From the NCBI RefSeq assembly GCF_002797715.1, contig NZ_PGFF01000001.1, forward strand, positions 1,697,304 to 1,761,303: a DNA stretch of 64,000 bases. The letters are read 5' to 3'. The stretch comes from Diaminobutyricimonas aerilata (GTDB lineage: Bacteria > Actinomycetota > Actinomycetes > Actinomycetales > Microbacteriaceae). The notes under the pieces are model-generated. The model was not told where the DNA came from. It did not search any database and was given only the letters and a program-made list of their open reading frames with translations. The position numbers and the translations under genes were made by a program. Shown one piece after another: positions 38,590-47,151 of this stretch; positions within the stretch are counted from its first letter, which is position 1, and each line of letters opens with the position of its first letter.

Positions 38590-38627
38590 GTTTCGCCGTA
38601 GTGACGCGATTGTTTCGACCGTGTTAC
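38590..38627 (-). promoter_or_regulatory. Four-element GlnR operator before glnA1
   Basis: On the minus strand the region reads GTAAC-n6-GAAAC-n6-GTCAC-n6-GAAAC, with every spacer exactly six bases (38627 to 38590). This matches the tandem a/b-site GlnR box known at Streptomyces and mycobacterial nitrogen genes. It lies upstream of glnA1 and also 28-65 bp before the probable start of the divergent RDD gene. Confidence 0.85.
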
Positions 38628-38654
38628 ACGTGGGCGGCGACCTAGGATGCTCTG

Positions 38655-39077
38655 GTGAGCACGAGTACGACCGCGTCGGCGGACTGGCCCGGTCGGCGGC
38701 TGGGATTGCCGGAGGACGGAGCCCGATCGATCGCCCGTCCCGGGCGTCGGATCGCGGCGATCGCCATCGACTGGGCGATCGCGACGCTCGTCTCGGTTGC
38801 GTTCTTCTCGCCGCTCGGGTGGCTCGAGATCAACGCGCTCGCGACGACCCTGGTGTTCGCGACGGAGCAGATCGTGCTGCTCGTGCTGCTCGGCGGCGGC
38901 ATCGGGCATCTGCTGCTCGGGATGCGCGTCGTGCCGGTCGCCGGTGGCTACCTGGGCGTCTGGCGTCCTGTGGTGCGCACCGCCCTGCTGTGCCTCGCGA
39001 TTCCGGCGCTCATCTGGGATCGCGATCAGCGCGGCATGCACGACCGGCTCGTCGGCACGGTGCTCGTCCGACGCTGA
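38655..39077 (+). CDS. RDD-family membrane protein
   Basis: 140 aa with three hydrophobic segments. The RDD motif is visible as [17 protein letters not shown], and [17 protein letters not shown] is the usual C-terminal signature. Function unknown, perhaps transport; location beside glnA1 is conserved in actinobacteria (Rv2219A in M. tuberculosis). TAGGAT at 38643-38648 ends six bases before GTG 38655, a leaderless start, and the GlnR operator lies just upstream, so this gene too may respond to nitrogen. Confidence 0.88.
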   Translation: MSTSTTASADWPGRRLGLPEDGARSIARPGRRIAAIAIDWAIATLVSVAFFSPLGWLEINALATTLVFATEQIVLLVLLGGGIGHLLLGMRVVPVAGGYLGVWRPVVRTALLCLAIPALIWDRDQRGMHDRLVGTVLVRR

Positions 39078-39113
39078 CGACGTCGTCCGCACCGTGGAGG
39101 TGCGGCGTTCGGA

Positions 39114-39815
39114 TCAGCGCGGACGCTGCGCGCGCACGCGCATCGGGTCGACGCCCTTGGGGATCGGCAGGCCGTTCTTGCCGAGCGAGTTGAGACGGTT
39201 CGACACCGCGACGACCTCGGCGCGGCTGAGCGACTTCTTGTACTTGTTGAGGCCGCGGGAGACCTTGTGCAGCGGCGTGGAGTCCGCGTCGGGACCCACG
39301 TACATGAAGTGCACCGGCACGTTCGGCAGCACGCGCACGACGTTGCGCCGCTCGTCGTCGAGCATCCGCTGGGTGCGGGAGCGCGGGCCTTCGCCGATGA
39401 GCACGACGCCGGCCTTGCCGACGGCGCGGTACACCGCGTCCTGGGTGCGCGGGCTCACGTTGACCGGCATCTCGCTCGCGCGCCAGCTGCGGCGCAGCGA
39501 GCTCTTGAGCACGGCGCCGACGGCGCCCGGCTGGCCGGCGATCTGCGAGTACGCCGCCTTCTCCGCACGGCGGCCGAGCACGATGAGCGTGCCGAGCAGA
39601 CCACCCATGAGACCGGCGACGATGTAGAGCACGAGCACGACGGGGTTGCCTGCGCCGAAGACGACGGCGAGCACGATGCCGAGCGCCAGGGGCAGCACGA
39701 ACGCGAGCAGCATGTACCAGACGGCGAGCGAGTCGTACCGCCGCGTCATCTGGAACACCTGCCACATCTGCTTCATGCGACCGGGTTCCTTCGCGGGCGT
39801 GGGGGTGCGTGCCAT
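39114..39815 (-). CDS. DUF4191 membrane protein
   Basis: 233 aa. N-terminal MARTPTPAKEPGRMKQMWQVFQMTRR, two adjacent membrane helices (VWYMLLAFVLPLALGIVLAVVF; PVVLVLYIVAGLMGGLLGTLIVL), then a basic cytoplasmic domain with VGKAGVVLIGEGP and KSLSRAEVVAVSNRLNSLGKNGLPIPKGVDPMRVRAQ. It is the homologue of Rv2219, normally next to lipA. TATCCT ends seven bases before ATG 39815. Convergent with the RDD gene. Confidence 0.9.
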   Translation of the reverse strand: MARTPTPAKEPGRMKQMWQVFQMTRRYDSLAVWYMLLAFVLPLALGIVLAVVFGAGNPVVLVLYIVAGLMGGLLGTLIVLGRRAEKAAYSQIAGQPGAVGAVLKSSLRRSWRASEMPVNVSPRTQDAVYRAVGKAGVVLIGEGPRSRTQRMLDDERRNVVRVLPNVPVHFMYVGPDADSTPLHKVSRGLNKYKKSLSRAEVVAVSNRLNSLGKNGLPIPKGVDPMRVRAQRPR

Positions 39816-39945
39816 GGCATCAAGGATACGGCCTCGGCGACCCGCCGGGCCCGGTCGTCCTCCCTGAGCGGAACGCGTGCCCGCTCGTCCCCAGATGGCC
39901 CGGGCGACGGCCCGCACGGCGGTCGCGCGGGGCACGCTGGGCGGC

Positions 39946-41472
39946 ATGGCCATCCTCCCCTCGGACACCGGTACGGAACCGCCCGCGCCGGCAGGGGAGA
40001 GAGGTCGGCCGGTGGGCTCGGTCCTCGCCGGCGCCCAGGTGCTGCGCCGCGTCGGCGCCGGGACCCGCGCCGACGTGTACCTCGGCCGAGTGGGGGAGGC
40101 AGCGGTCGCGCTCAAGGTGCTCCGTCATCCGTCCTCGCCCGCCGACGCGGAACGCGAACTGGCCGCGCTGCTCGCGGCCGCGGGCCCGCACGTCGTCGAG
40201 GTGCTCGACCTGGGATCGGCACCCGACGGCTCTCCCGTGCTCGTGCTCGAGCTGCTGCAATCCCGGCATCTCGGCGCGCTGCTGGCCGAGCGGGAGGATC
40301 TGTCGCCGGGGGAGGCGATCACGCTGCTGCAGCCCCTCGCGACGGCCGTCGAACGGATGCAGGGTCGCGGGGTGGCGCACGGGGCGCTGTCGGCGAGCGC
40401 GGTGTTGTTCCGGAGCGACGGCGCGCCGGTGCTCGCGCGATTCGGGGCCGCGCGATCCGGCCTCGCGGGGCACTCCCCGGCCGCGAGGGAGGCGGATCCG
40501 ATGTTGCGTTCGGATGTCGCCGCGCTGCGGGCCCTCGCTCTCGCTGTGCTCGACCGTGTGGTCGACGGCGGCGATGCGGTCGCGGCGTTGCGATCGTGGG
40601 TGGAGGGCGGGGCGGACGGCGACTTCCCGGCCGCCCTCGCCGAGCGCGTGTTCGACCTCGGGCCGGCGGAACCGATCCGGATCGCCGCCTCCGGTGCGGT
40701 GCGCGGGCTCCTGGGGCGTGCGACGCCGGTCTCGCCTCCGGTCCGACACATGTCGGAACCGGCCACCGGTCTCTGGCGTCTCGTTCCCGAGGAGCTCAGG
40801 TCGCTCGTCACCGACCGGTGGGACGCGGTGGCACGCCGGGTGGCCCGCCGCGGAGCGGACGGCGGCCCGCCCTCCGCCGCCGGGCTGCTCACCCGGCTCC
40901 GCGGCGTGAGGCGGCGCTACTGGGTGGCCGCCGCGGTCTCGGGTGCGTTCCTCGTCGCCGGATCGGGCCTCGTGGCGCTGCTCGAGGCGGATGCGGGCGC
41001 GGTCGCGTCCGGTTCGGGCGACGTCGACGCATCGCAGGGGAGCACTCCCGACCCGTCGCACGAAGCGGACGTCGGGCACGTCGACGACGCAGAGCGGGGC
41101 ACCGCGGGAGCGACACCGGGGGAGTCCGCGCCGGACGAGCCGGTCGCAGCAGCGCACGCGCTGCTGTCCTTGCGATCGCAGTGCTTCGCGGACCTCGATG
41201 CCGACTGCCTCGACCGCGTCGCGCATCCGGGATCGTCCGTGCTCACCGACGACCGGCGCGCACTCGACGCGGGTGTGGCGACGGGACGGGTCGATCCGCC
41301 GTGGCCCGATCCGGCGACGGCGGGAACCGTGGAGCTCGTGCAGGACCTCGGCGGGGCGGTGCTGATGCGCGTGGACACCCCGGAACGCGGACCGGCCTCG
41401 GTCCTGATGGTCAGGACCGAGGCCGGGTGGCGCATCCGCGACATCGTCGCGGGGGATCAGATACCGAGCTGA
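39946..41472 (+). CDS. Membrane-anchored serine/threonine pseudokinase
   Basis: 508 aa. Residues about 28-250 have the kinase fold: the glycine loop is degraded (VGAGTRADVYLG), the ATP-binding lysine is kept (VALKVL), but the catalytic loop HRDxxxxN is HGALSASAV and DFG is RFG, so both catalytic aspartates are lost. One membrane helix (YWVAAAVSGAFLVAGSGLVALLE, about 325) leads to an extracytoplasmic part with two cysteines (SQCFADLDADCLDR) that resembles an NTF2-like domain. Probably a scaffold or sensor. ATG 39946 is the likely start; the stop overlaps the convergent E2 gene by 16 bp. Confidence 0.8.
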   Translation: MAILPSDTGTEPPAPAGERGRPVGSVLAGAQVLRRVGAGTRADVYLGRVGEAAVALKVLRHPSSPADAERELAALLAAAGPHVVEVLDLGSAPDGSPVLVLELLQSRHLGALLAEREDLSPGEAITLLQPLATAVERMQGRGVAHGALSASAVLFRSDGAPVLARFGAARSGLAGHSPAAREADPMLRSDVAALRALALAVLDRVVDGGDAVAALRSWVEGGADGDFPAALAERVFDLGPAEPIRIAASGAVRGLLGRATPVSPPVRHMSEPATGLWRLVPEELRSLVTDRWDAVARRVARRGADGGPPSAAGLLTRLRGVRRRYWVAAAVSGAFLVAGSGLVALLEADAGAVASGSGDVDASQGSTPDPSHEADVGHVDDAERGTAGATPGESAPDEPVAAAHALLSLRSQCFADLDADCLDRVAHPGSSVLTDDRRALDAGVATGRVDPPWPDPATAGTVELVQDLGGAVLMRVDTPERGPASVLMVRTEAGWRIRDIVAGDQIPS

Positions 41473-43124
41473 CCCTCGAAGTCGCCCTCCTCGAGGCGGT
41501 TCTTCACCGCGACGAGGAAGCGGGCGGCGTCGGCACCGTCGACGATGCGGTGGTCGTAGCTCAGCGCGAGGTACACGGTCGAGCGGATCGCGATCGCATC
41601 GTTGCCGTCGACCGACACGACGGCCGGCTTCTTCGACACGATGCCGGTGCCGAGGATCGCCGACTGCGGCAGGAACACCAGGGGCGTGTCGAACAGCGCG
41701 CCACGCGAACCGGTGTTCGTCAGCGTGAACGTGCCGCCGGCGAGCTCGTCGGGCTTGAGCTTGTTCTCGCGGGTGCGCGCGGCGAGATCCGCGATCTCGC
41801 GGGCGAGCCCGGCGATGTCCTTGGTCGACGCGTCACGGATGACCGGCGTGAGCAGGCCGCGCTCGGTGTCCACCGCGATGTTCAGGTTCTCGGTGGGCGG
41901 GTAGACGATCGTCTCGCCGTCGACGGTCGCGTTGATCACCGGGTAGGCGCGCAGCGCCTCCACGGCGGCGAGGGCGAAGAACGGCAGGAACGACAGCTTC
42001 GTGCCCGTCTTCTCGAGGAACGACGCCTTCACGCGGTCGCGCAGTGCGGCCACCTTCGTCACGTCGACCTCGACGACGGTCGTGAGCTGAGCGGAGGTCT
42101 GCAGCGACTGGACGGCACGCTGGGCGACGACCTTGCGCAGTCGCGACATCGGCACCGTGGTGCCGCGCAGCGGCGAGTCCTCGAGCTTCTGGCGTGCCGG
42201 AGTGGCCGGCGCCTCGGCGGCCGCCGCGGCAGGCTGGGCCTTCTCGGCCGCCTCGAGCACATCCTGCTTGCGGATGCGACCGCCGACACCGGTGCCGGTG
42301 AGGGAGGCGAGGTCGATGCCCTTCTCGTGAGCGAGCTTGCGCACAAGCGGCGTCACGTAGCCGGCGTTCGCACCGGACTCGTCGTCCGACGACGGGGCGG
42401 CCTCGGCCTGCGGCGCCGCCTGCGGGGCGGGCTCGGCTGCGGGCTGCTCGGCCTGGGGTGCCGGCTGCGACGCGGGCTCGTCGCCCGGCTGAGCGCCGGT
42501 CGGCGCGGGGGAGTCCTGCGCCGCCGGGGGCTGGTCGGCCTCCGGGGCGGGGGCGGGCGCCTCCGCGGGCTGCGGCTCCTCGCCGGGGGCCGGGGCTCCG
42601 TCGGTGGGCACCTCGGTGGACTCCGCCTGCGGGATCTGCGGTTCCGCGGCCGGCGCGTCGATCGAGGGGGCCGTGGCCGGTGCGGCGGCCGCGGGCGCGG
42701 TCTCGGCCGGAGCGGCACTCACGGGCGCCGGAGTCTGCTCGGCCGGAGCCTGCTGCGGAGCCTCCTGCGCGGGCTGCTGCTGCTGCTGGGGAGCCTCCTG
42801 CTGCGGGGCCTCCTGCGCGGGGGCGGCGGGCGCCTCCTGGGCGGCGGGAGCCTGCTCACCGGGCGCGCTCGAGTCGCCGCCACCGGAGCCGTCACCGATC
42901 CGCACGAGCGGGGTGCCGACCTCGACGGTCTCGTCCTCGCCGACGAGGATCTCCTCGACCACGCCCGCGATGGGGGACGGGATCTCGGTGTCCACCTTGT
43001 CGGTGGAGACCTCGAGCAGCGGCTCGTCGACCTCGACGCGGTCGCCCACGTTCTTCAACCAGCGGGTCACCGTGCCCTCGGTGACACTCTCTCCGAGTGC
43101 CGGGAGGTTGACGGATTCGCTCAT
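41457..43124 (-). CDS. 2-oxoacid dehydrogenase E2, dihydrolipoamide acyltransferase
   Basis: 555 aa. One lipoyl domain with lipoyl-lysine Lys43 in EVSTDKVDTE, an unusually long mobile linker (about 78-255) of Ala, Pro, Gln and Glu, a peripheral-subunit-binding domain (VTPLVRKLAHEKGIDLASLTGTG) and the catalytic domain with His in LSYDHRIVDGADAARFL. Often named SucB, but in actinobacteria, where the 2-oxoglutarate E1 carries its own acyltransferase domain, this protein serves pyruvate dehydrogenase with AceE (established in mycobacteria and corynebacteria). AAGGAG precedes ATG 43124. Confidence 0.93.
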   Translation of the reverse strand: MSESVNLPALGESVTEGTVTRWLKNVGDRVEVDEPLLEVSTDKVDTEIPSPIAGVVEEILVGEDETVEVGTPLVRIGDGSGGGDSSAPGEQAPAAQEAPAAPAQEAPQQEAPQQQQQPAQEAPQQAPAEQTPAPVSAAPAETAPAAAAPATAPSIDAPAAEPQIPQAESTEVPTDGAPAPGEEPQPAEAPAPAPEADQPPAAQDSPAPTGAQPGDEPASQPAPQAEQPAAEPAPQAAPQAEAAPSSDDESGANAGYVTPLVRKLAHEKGIDLASLTGTGVGGRIRKQDVLEAAEKAQPAAAAAEAPATPARQKLEDSPLRGTTVPMSRLRKVVAQRAVQSLQTSAQLTTVVEVDVTKVAALRDRVKASFLEKTGTKLSFLPFFALAAVEALRAYPVINATVDGETIVYPPTENLNIAVDTERGLLTPVIRDASTKDIAGLAREIADLAARTRENKLKPDELAGGTFTLTNTGSRGALFDTPLVFLPQSAILGTGIVSKKPAVVSVDGNDAIAIRSTVYLALSYDHRIVDGADAARFLVAVKNRLEEGDFEGQLGI

Positions 43125-43186
43125 CAGTGATGCTCCTTATTGCCCGTGTGTGACGGTGTGTACAGCTTAGTTGCGCGCCCCGCGGT

Positions 43187-44560
43187 TCAGAGGGCGTGCA
43201 GCGGCTTTCCGGCCAGTGCCAGGAAGGCTTCGCCCAGCGCCTCGTTCTGCGTGGGGTGGGCGTGGATGAGCGGCGCGATGTCTTCGGGGTACGCCTCCCA
43301 GTTGACGACGAGCTGCGCCTCGGCGACGAGTTCGCCGACGCGACCGCCGATCATGTGGACGCCGACGACGGGGCCGTCGACGACGCGGACGACCTTGATC
43401 GAGCCGGAGGTGCCGAGGATGTGGCTGCGGCCGTTGCCGGCGAGGTTGTAGTCGTAGGCCGAGACCTTGTCGGCGCCGTACTTCTCGACGGCCTTCGCCT
43501 CGGAGAGGCCGACCGACGCGACCTCGGGGTCGGAGTAGGTGACCTTGGGGATGTGCACGTCCTCGATCACGACGGGCTTGAGGCCCGCGATCTCCTCGGC
43601 GACGAAGATGCCCTGCTGGAAGCCGCGGTGTGCGAGCTGCAGGCCGGGCACGATGTCGCCGACGGCGTAGACGCCGGGCACGTTGGTCTCGAGGCGCTCG
43701 TTGGTGAGCACGTAGCCGCGGTCCATCGCGACGCCGACCTCGTCGAAACCGAGACCCTGGGTGACCGGGCCGCGGCCGACGGCGACGAGCAGCAGGTCGG
43801 CCTCGACGGTCTCGCCGTTCTCGAGGGTCACGACGACCCCGTTCTCGTCCTGCGACACGCTCTGGAAGCGCACGCCGAGCTTGAAGTCGATGCCGCGCTT
43901 GCGGTAGGCGCGCTCGAACTGCTTGCTGATGGCCTCGTCCTCGTTGGGGACGAGGTGGGGGAGCGCCTCGATGATCGTGACGTCGACACCCCACGACTTC
44001 CACACGCTCGAGAACTCGACGCCGATGACGCCACCGCCGAGGACGGCGACCTTCTTCGGTACGAAGTCGAGCTCGAGCGCCTGCTCCGACGTGATGACAC
44101 GGCCGCCGATCTCGAGGCCGGGGAGGGTGCGCGACTGCGAACCGGTCGCGAGCACGACCTTCTTGCCGGTCACCGTGGTGTCGCCCACCTGGACCGTGGT
44201 GGGCGAGGTGAGACGGCCGGAGCCCTCGATCACCGTGATGCCGCGGGCCTTGATGAGGCCCTGCAGGCCCTTCCACTTGCTCTGGACGATGCCCTGCCGG
44301 TAGGCGGTGACGGCCGAGATGTCGATGCCCTCGAACGTCGCCGTGACGCCGTACTTCGCGGAGTCGCGCGCGGCGTCCGCGATCTCGGCGCTGTGCAGCA
44401 GCGCCTTCGTGGGGATGCAGCCGACGTGCAGGCAGGTGCCGCCGAGCTTGTTCTTCTCGATGAGACCGACCGACATGCCGAGCTGGCTGGCTCGCAGCGC
44501 CGCGGCGTAACCACCGCTGCCTCCGCCCAGAACGACAAGATCGAAATTCTGCTCAGGCAC
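43187..44560 (-). CDS. lpd: Dihydrolipoamide dehydrogenase
   Basis: 457 aa flavoprotein (E3) that reoxidises the E2 lipoyl arm with NAD+. FAD-binding GGGSGGYAAALRA, redox disulfide Cys43-Cys48 in GGTCLHVGCIPTK, NAD-binding AVLGGGVIGVEFSSVWKSWG and C-terminal His-Glu dyad in IHAHPTQNEALGEA. It lies 62 bp upstream of the E2 gene on the same strand. GTG 44560 with GAGGGAG upstream. Confidence 0.97.
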   Translation of the reverse strand: MPEQNFDLVVLGGGSGGYAAALRASQLGMSVGLIEKNKLGGTCLHVGCIPTKALLHSAEIADAARDSAKYGVTATFEGIDISAVTAYRQGIVQSKWKGLQGLIKARGITVIEGSGRLTSPTTVQVGDTTVTGKKVVLATGSQSRTLPGLEIGGRVITSEQALELDFVPKKVAVLGGGVIGVEFSSVWKSWGVDVTIIEALPHLVPNEDEAISKQFERAYRKRGIDFKLGVRFQSVSQDENGVVVTLENGETVEADLLLVAVGRGPVTQGLGFDEVGVAMDRGYVLTNERLETNVPGVYAVGDIVPGLQLAHRGFQQGIFVAEEIAGLKPVVIEDVHIPKVTYSDPEVASVGLSEAKAVEKYGADKVSAYDYNLAGNGRSHILGTSGSIKVVRVVDGPVVGVHMIGGRVGELVAEAQLVVNWEAYPEDIAPLIHAHPTQNEALGEAFLALAGKPLHAL

Positions 44561-44655
44561 CCAGTAACTCCCTCGTGCGGATCAGTGCGAACGGCCGCCG
44601 GCGGGGTGGGCGGCGGGCCAGTGAGGGCGAGACGAACTCGCCCTCGTCGACCCTA

Positions 44656-46128
44656 CTACTTCGCGCCCGAGAGCTCGTCGGCGAGACCCAGCAGGCTGCG
44701 CACGGCGATGCCGGTCGCGCCCTTGCCGACGTAGCCGTATCCGCCGCCGTCGTTCGTCGCCGGTCCGGCGATGTCGAGGTGCGCCCACGGGATGCGCGCC
44801 TCGTCGGTGCCGCCGATGAACTCGCGCAGGAACACGCCCGCGAGCAGCATGCCGGCGGCGGTGTTCCCCGGCCGCGCGTTGACGAGGTCCGCGACGTCGG
44901 AGGAGATGAGGGGACGCAGTTCCGCGGGCAGCGGCATCGGCCACAGCAGTTCGCCCGCGTCGTCCGCGATCGCGACCACCCGGTCCACGAGCTCCTTGTC
45001 GCCCATGATCCCCGCGTAGCGCAGGCCGAGCGCGACGCGAGCCGCTCCGGTGAGCGTCGCGACGTCGACGATCGCGTCGGGCTGCTCCTCGCTCGCCGCG
45101 ACGAGACCGTCGGCGAGCACGAGACGGCCCTCGGCATCGGTGTTGAGCACCTCGACCGTCGTGCCCCCGCGCACCGTGATGACGTCGTTCGGTCGTACGG
45201 CGGAGCCGGAGGGCATGTTCTCGGCGAGGCACAGCCACGCGGTGACCCGGACGTCGAGGCCGAGGCGCGCCGCCGCGAGCGTCGCGCCGAGCACCGTCGC
45301 GGCGCCCGTCATGTCGTACTTCATCCCGACCATCGAGGCCGCGGGCTTGAGCGAGAGGCCGCCGCTGTCGAACGTGATGCCCTTGCCGACCAGGGCGAGG
45401 TGCTTGCGGGCACCTTCCGGCGCGTAGCGCACGACCGCGAGCCGCGGGCCGCGGGTCGACCCCGCGCCGACGGCGAGGATGCCGCCGAAGCCGCCGTCGG
45501 CGAGCGCCGCCTCGTCGAGCACCTCGATCTCCACGGGCAGTCCCTCCGCGAGCTCGCGGACGCGTTCGACGAAGGTCTCGGGGTAGAGGTGCGAGGGAGG
45601 GGCGGCCACCAGGTCGCGGACGGCACGGACCGCGTCGCCCACGGCGCCGGCGCGCTCGACGAGCGCCGTGTCGTCGATGCTCGACGCCACGAGGATGCGG
45701 GCGGCCGGCTCCTGGGCGGCGGTGCGTTCCGCCTTCCGCCAGCTGGGCATCACGTACGCGCCGAGCGCGGCCCCTTCCAGCACCGCGAGCGCCTCCTCAG
45801 GGGTACTGGCGGGAAGGGCGAGCCCGATGCTCTCGACACCGAGCAGTTGGCGCGCCGCGGCACCGGCCGCGTTGCGCAGGGCCGTCGCGTCGGTGCCGTT
45901 GCCGAGGCCCACGAAGGCGACCGAACCGGCGGCCACGCCGGCCGGTGCGGGGATGCGCCGCACGTCGTCGACGGCGCCCGTGAAGCCGATCGACGCGGGC
46001 AGCGCGGCGAGGTCCCCCGGCCAGCCCTCACCGAGCAGGGCGGGACCGTTGCCCACCCCCACGACGAGCACGTCCACGTCGAGTTCGAGGGGCGATCGGG
46101 GGTCGAGGGAGAGTCGGGGGGCCGTCAT
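44656..46128 (-). CDS. pepA: Leucyl aminopeptidase (M17 family)
   Basis: 490 aa cytosolic di-zinc exopeptidase. Metal and catalytic residues lie in ALVGKGITFDSGGLSLKP, MKYDMTGAATV and the family signature NTDAEGRLVLADGL. The N-terminal domain is divergent, as usual. TACCAT at 46135-46140 ends six bases before ATG 46128 (leaderless), and PAC2 diverges from the same short region. Confidence 0.95.
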   Translation of the reverse strand: MTAPRLSLDPRSPLELDVDVLVVGVGNGPALLGEGWPGDLAALPASIGFTGAVDDVRRIPAPAGVAAGSVAFVGLGNGTDATALRNAAGAAARQLLGVESIGLALPASTPEEALAVLEGAALGAYVMPSWRKAERTAAQEPAARILVASSIDDTALVERAGAVGDAVRAVRDLVAAPPSHLYPETFVERVRELAEGLPVEIEVLDEAALADGGFGGILAVGAGSTRGPRLAVVRYAPEGARKHLALVGKGITFDSGGLSLKPAASMVGMKYDMTGAATVLGATLAAARLGLDVRVTAWLCLAENMPSGSAVRPNDVITVRGGTTVEVLNTDAEGRLVLADGLVAASEEQPDAIVDVATLTGAARVALGLRYAGIMGDKELVDRVVAIADDAGELLWPMPLPAELRPLISSDVADLVNARPGNTAAGMLLAGVFLREFIGGTDEARIPWAHLDIAGPATNDGGGYGYVGKGATGIAVRSLLGLADELSGAK

Positions 46129-46212
46129 CCGGCCATGGTATCCGCGGCGTGTTCGCTCTGGGCGCGCGCTCACGGGCGAGGTCGCAGGGGGTCACGCGGA
46201 TACGATGAACGG
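46129..46212. promoter_or_regulatory. Two divergent leaderless promoters (pepA / PAC2)
   Basis: In 84 bp, TACCAT (46135-46140, read leftwards) ends six bases before ATG 46128 and TACGAT (46201-46206, read rightwards) ends six bases before ATG 46213. Both genes lack a ribosome site, so both mRNAs probably begin at the start codon. Confidence 0.65.
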
Positions 46213-47130
46213 ATGCGTGATCCGGCCGGACTGTACGAGTTGAACGACGCGATCGGTGAGGTGCCGACGGGTCTGCCCCTCGTGGCGGGCTTGACGGGAT
46301 TCGCCGACGCCGGAGGTGCGGTGAGCCAGTTCAGCGAGTACCTGCTGACGACGCTCGAGCACCGGGTGGTCGCGACCTTCGACTCCGACCAGTTGCTCGA
46401 CTACCGTGCGCGTCGCCCCACGATCTACTTCGATCAGGACCACCTCACCGGCTACCAGCCGGCCGAGCTCAAGCTCTACCTCGTCGAGGACGAGCTGGGC
46501 ACCCGGTTCCTGCTGCTCACCGGCTACGAGCCCGACTTCCAGTGGGAGCGGTTCACCTCCGCCGTTCTGCAGCTGCTCGACCGGTTCGAGGTGTCGACCA
46601 CGACGTGGGTGCACGCCATCCCGATGCCCGTGCCGCACACCCGCCCGATCGGCGTGACCGTGAGCGGCAACCGCGCCGATCTCATCGAGAGCCTCTCGGT
46701 GTGGCGGCCGCACACCCAGGTGCCGGCCAACGCCCTGCACCTCGTCGAGTACCGGCTGCAGCAGCTCGCGCATCCGACCGCGGGTTTCGTGCTGCTCATT
46801 CCGCACTACCTCGCCGACACCGAGTACCCGCTCGCCGCGCTCAGCGCCCTCGAGAGTGTGAGCGCCGCGACCGGGCTCATCTTCCCGACCGACCGCCTGC
46901 GCGAAGAGGGGCGCGACTTCCTCGCCCGCGTCGACGACCAGGTGCAGGGGAACGCCGAACTGCAGAAGCTCGTGGCGACGCTCGAGGAGCGCCACGACTC
47001 CTACATGGAGGACAACCCCCTCCGGTCGCCGCTGACCGACATCGACGGCGAGGTCCCGAGCGCCGACGCGATCGCCGCGGAGCTGGAGAAGTTCCTCGCG
47101 GGTCGTCGCGACGACGACGGCAGCAACTGA
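46213..47130 (+). CDS. PAC2-family protein
   Basis: 305 aa of the PAC2 (proteasome assembly chaperone 2-like) family: LVAGLTGFADAGGAVSQFSEYLL, VATFDSDQLLDYRARRPTIYFDQ, LLTGYEPDFQWERFTSAV, HAIPMPVPHTRPIGVTVSGNR and VPHYLADTEYP-like text. Actinobacterial members are of unknown function; Microbacteriaceae often lack the proteasome, so the name need not indicate function. A polar C-terminal helix (ELQKLVATLEERHDSYMED) ends the protein. Leaderless start from TACGAT. Confidence 0.9.
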   Translation: MRDPAGLYELNDAIGEVPTGLPLVAGLTGFADAGGAVSQFSEYLLTTLEHRVVATFDSDQLLDYRARRPTIYFDQDHLTGYQPAELKLYLVEDELGTRFLLLTGYEPDFQWERFTSAVLQLLDRFEVSTTTWVHAIPMPVPHTRPIGVTVSGNRADLIESLSVWRPHTQVPANALHLVEYRLQQLAHPTAGFVLLIPHYLADTEYPLAALSALESVSAATGLIFPTDRLREEGRDFLARVDDQVQGNAELQKLVATLEERHDSYMEDNPLRSPLTDIDGEVPSADAIAAELEKFLAGRRDDDGSN

Positions 47131-47151
47131 CGCGCTCCTAGGCTTGACCGT

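Noticed and set aside
42353-42900. DNA repeat region in the E2 gene
   Set aside because: Imperfect codon repeats for Ala/Pro/Gln/Glu; explained by the flexible linker of the protein.
39267-43130. Open reading frame of about 1287 codons on the plus strand across DUF4191, the pseudokinase and the E2 gene
   Set aside because: Arg/Gly/His-rich shadow of real genes in a GC-rich genome; it contradicts clear protein families on other frames.
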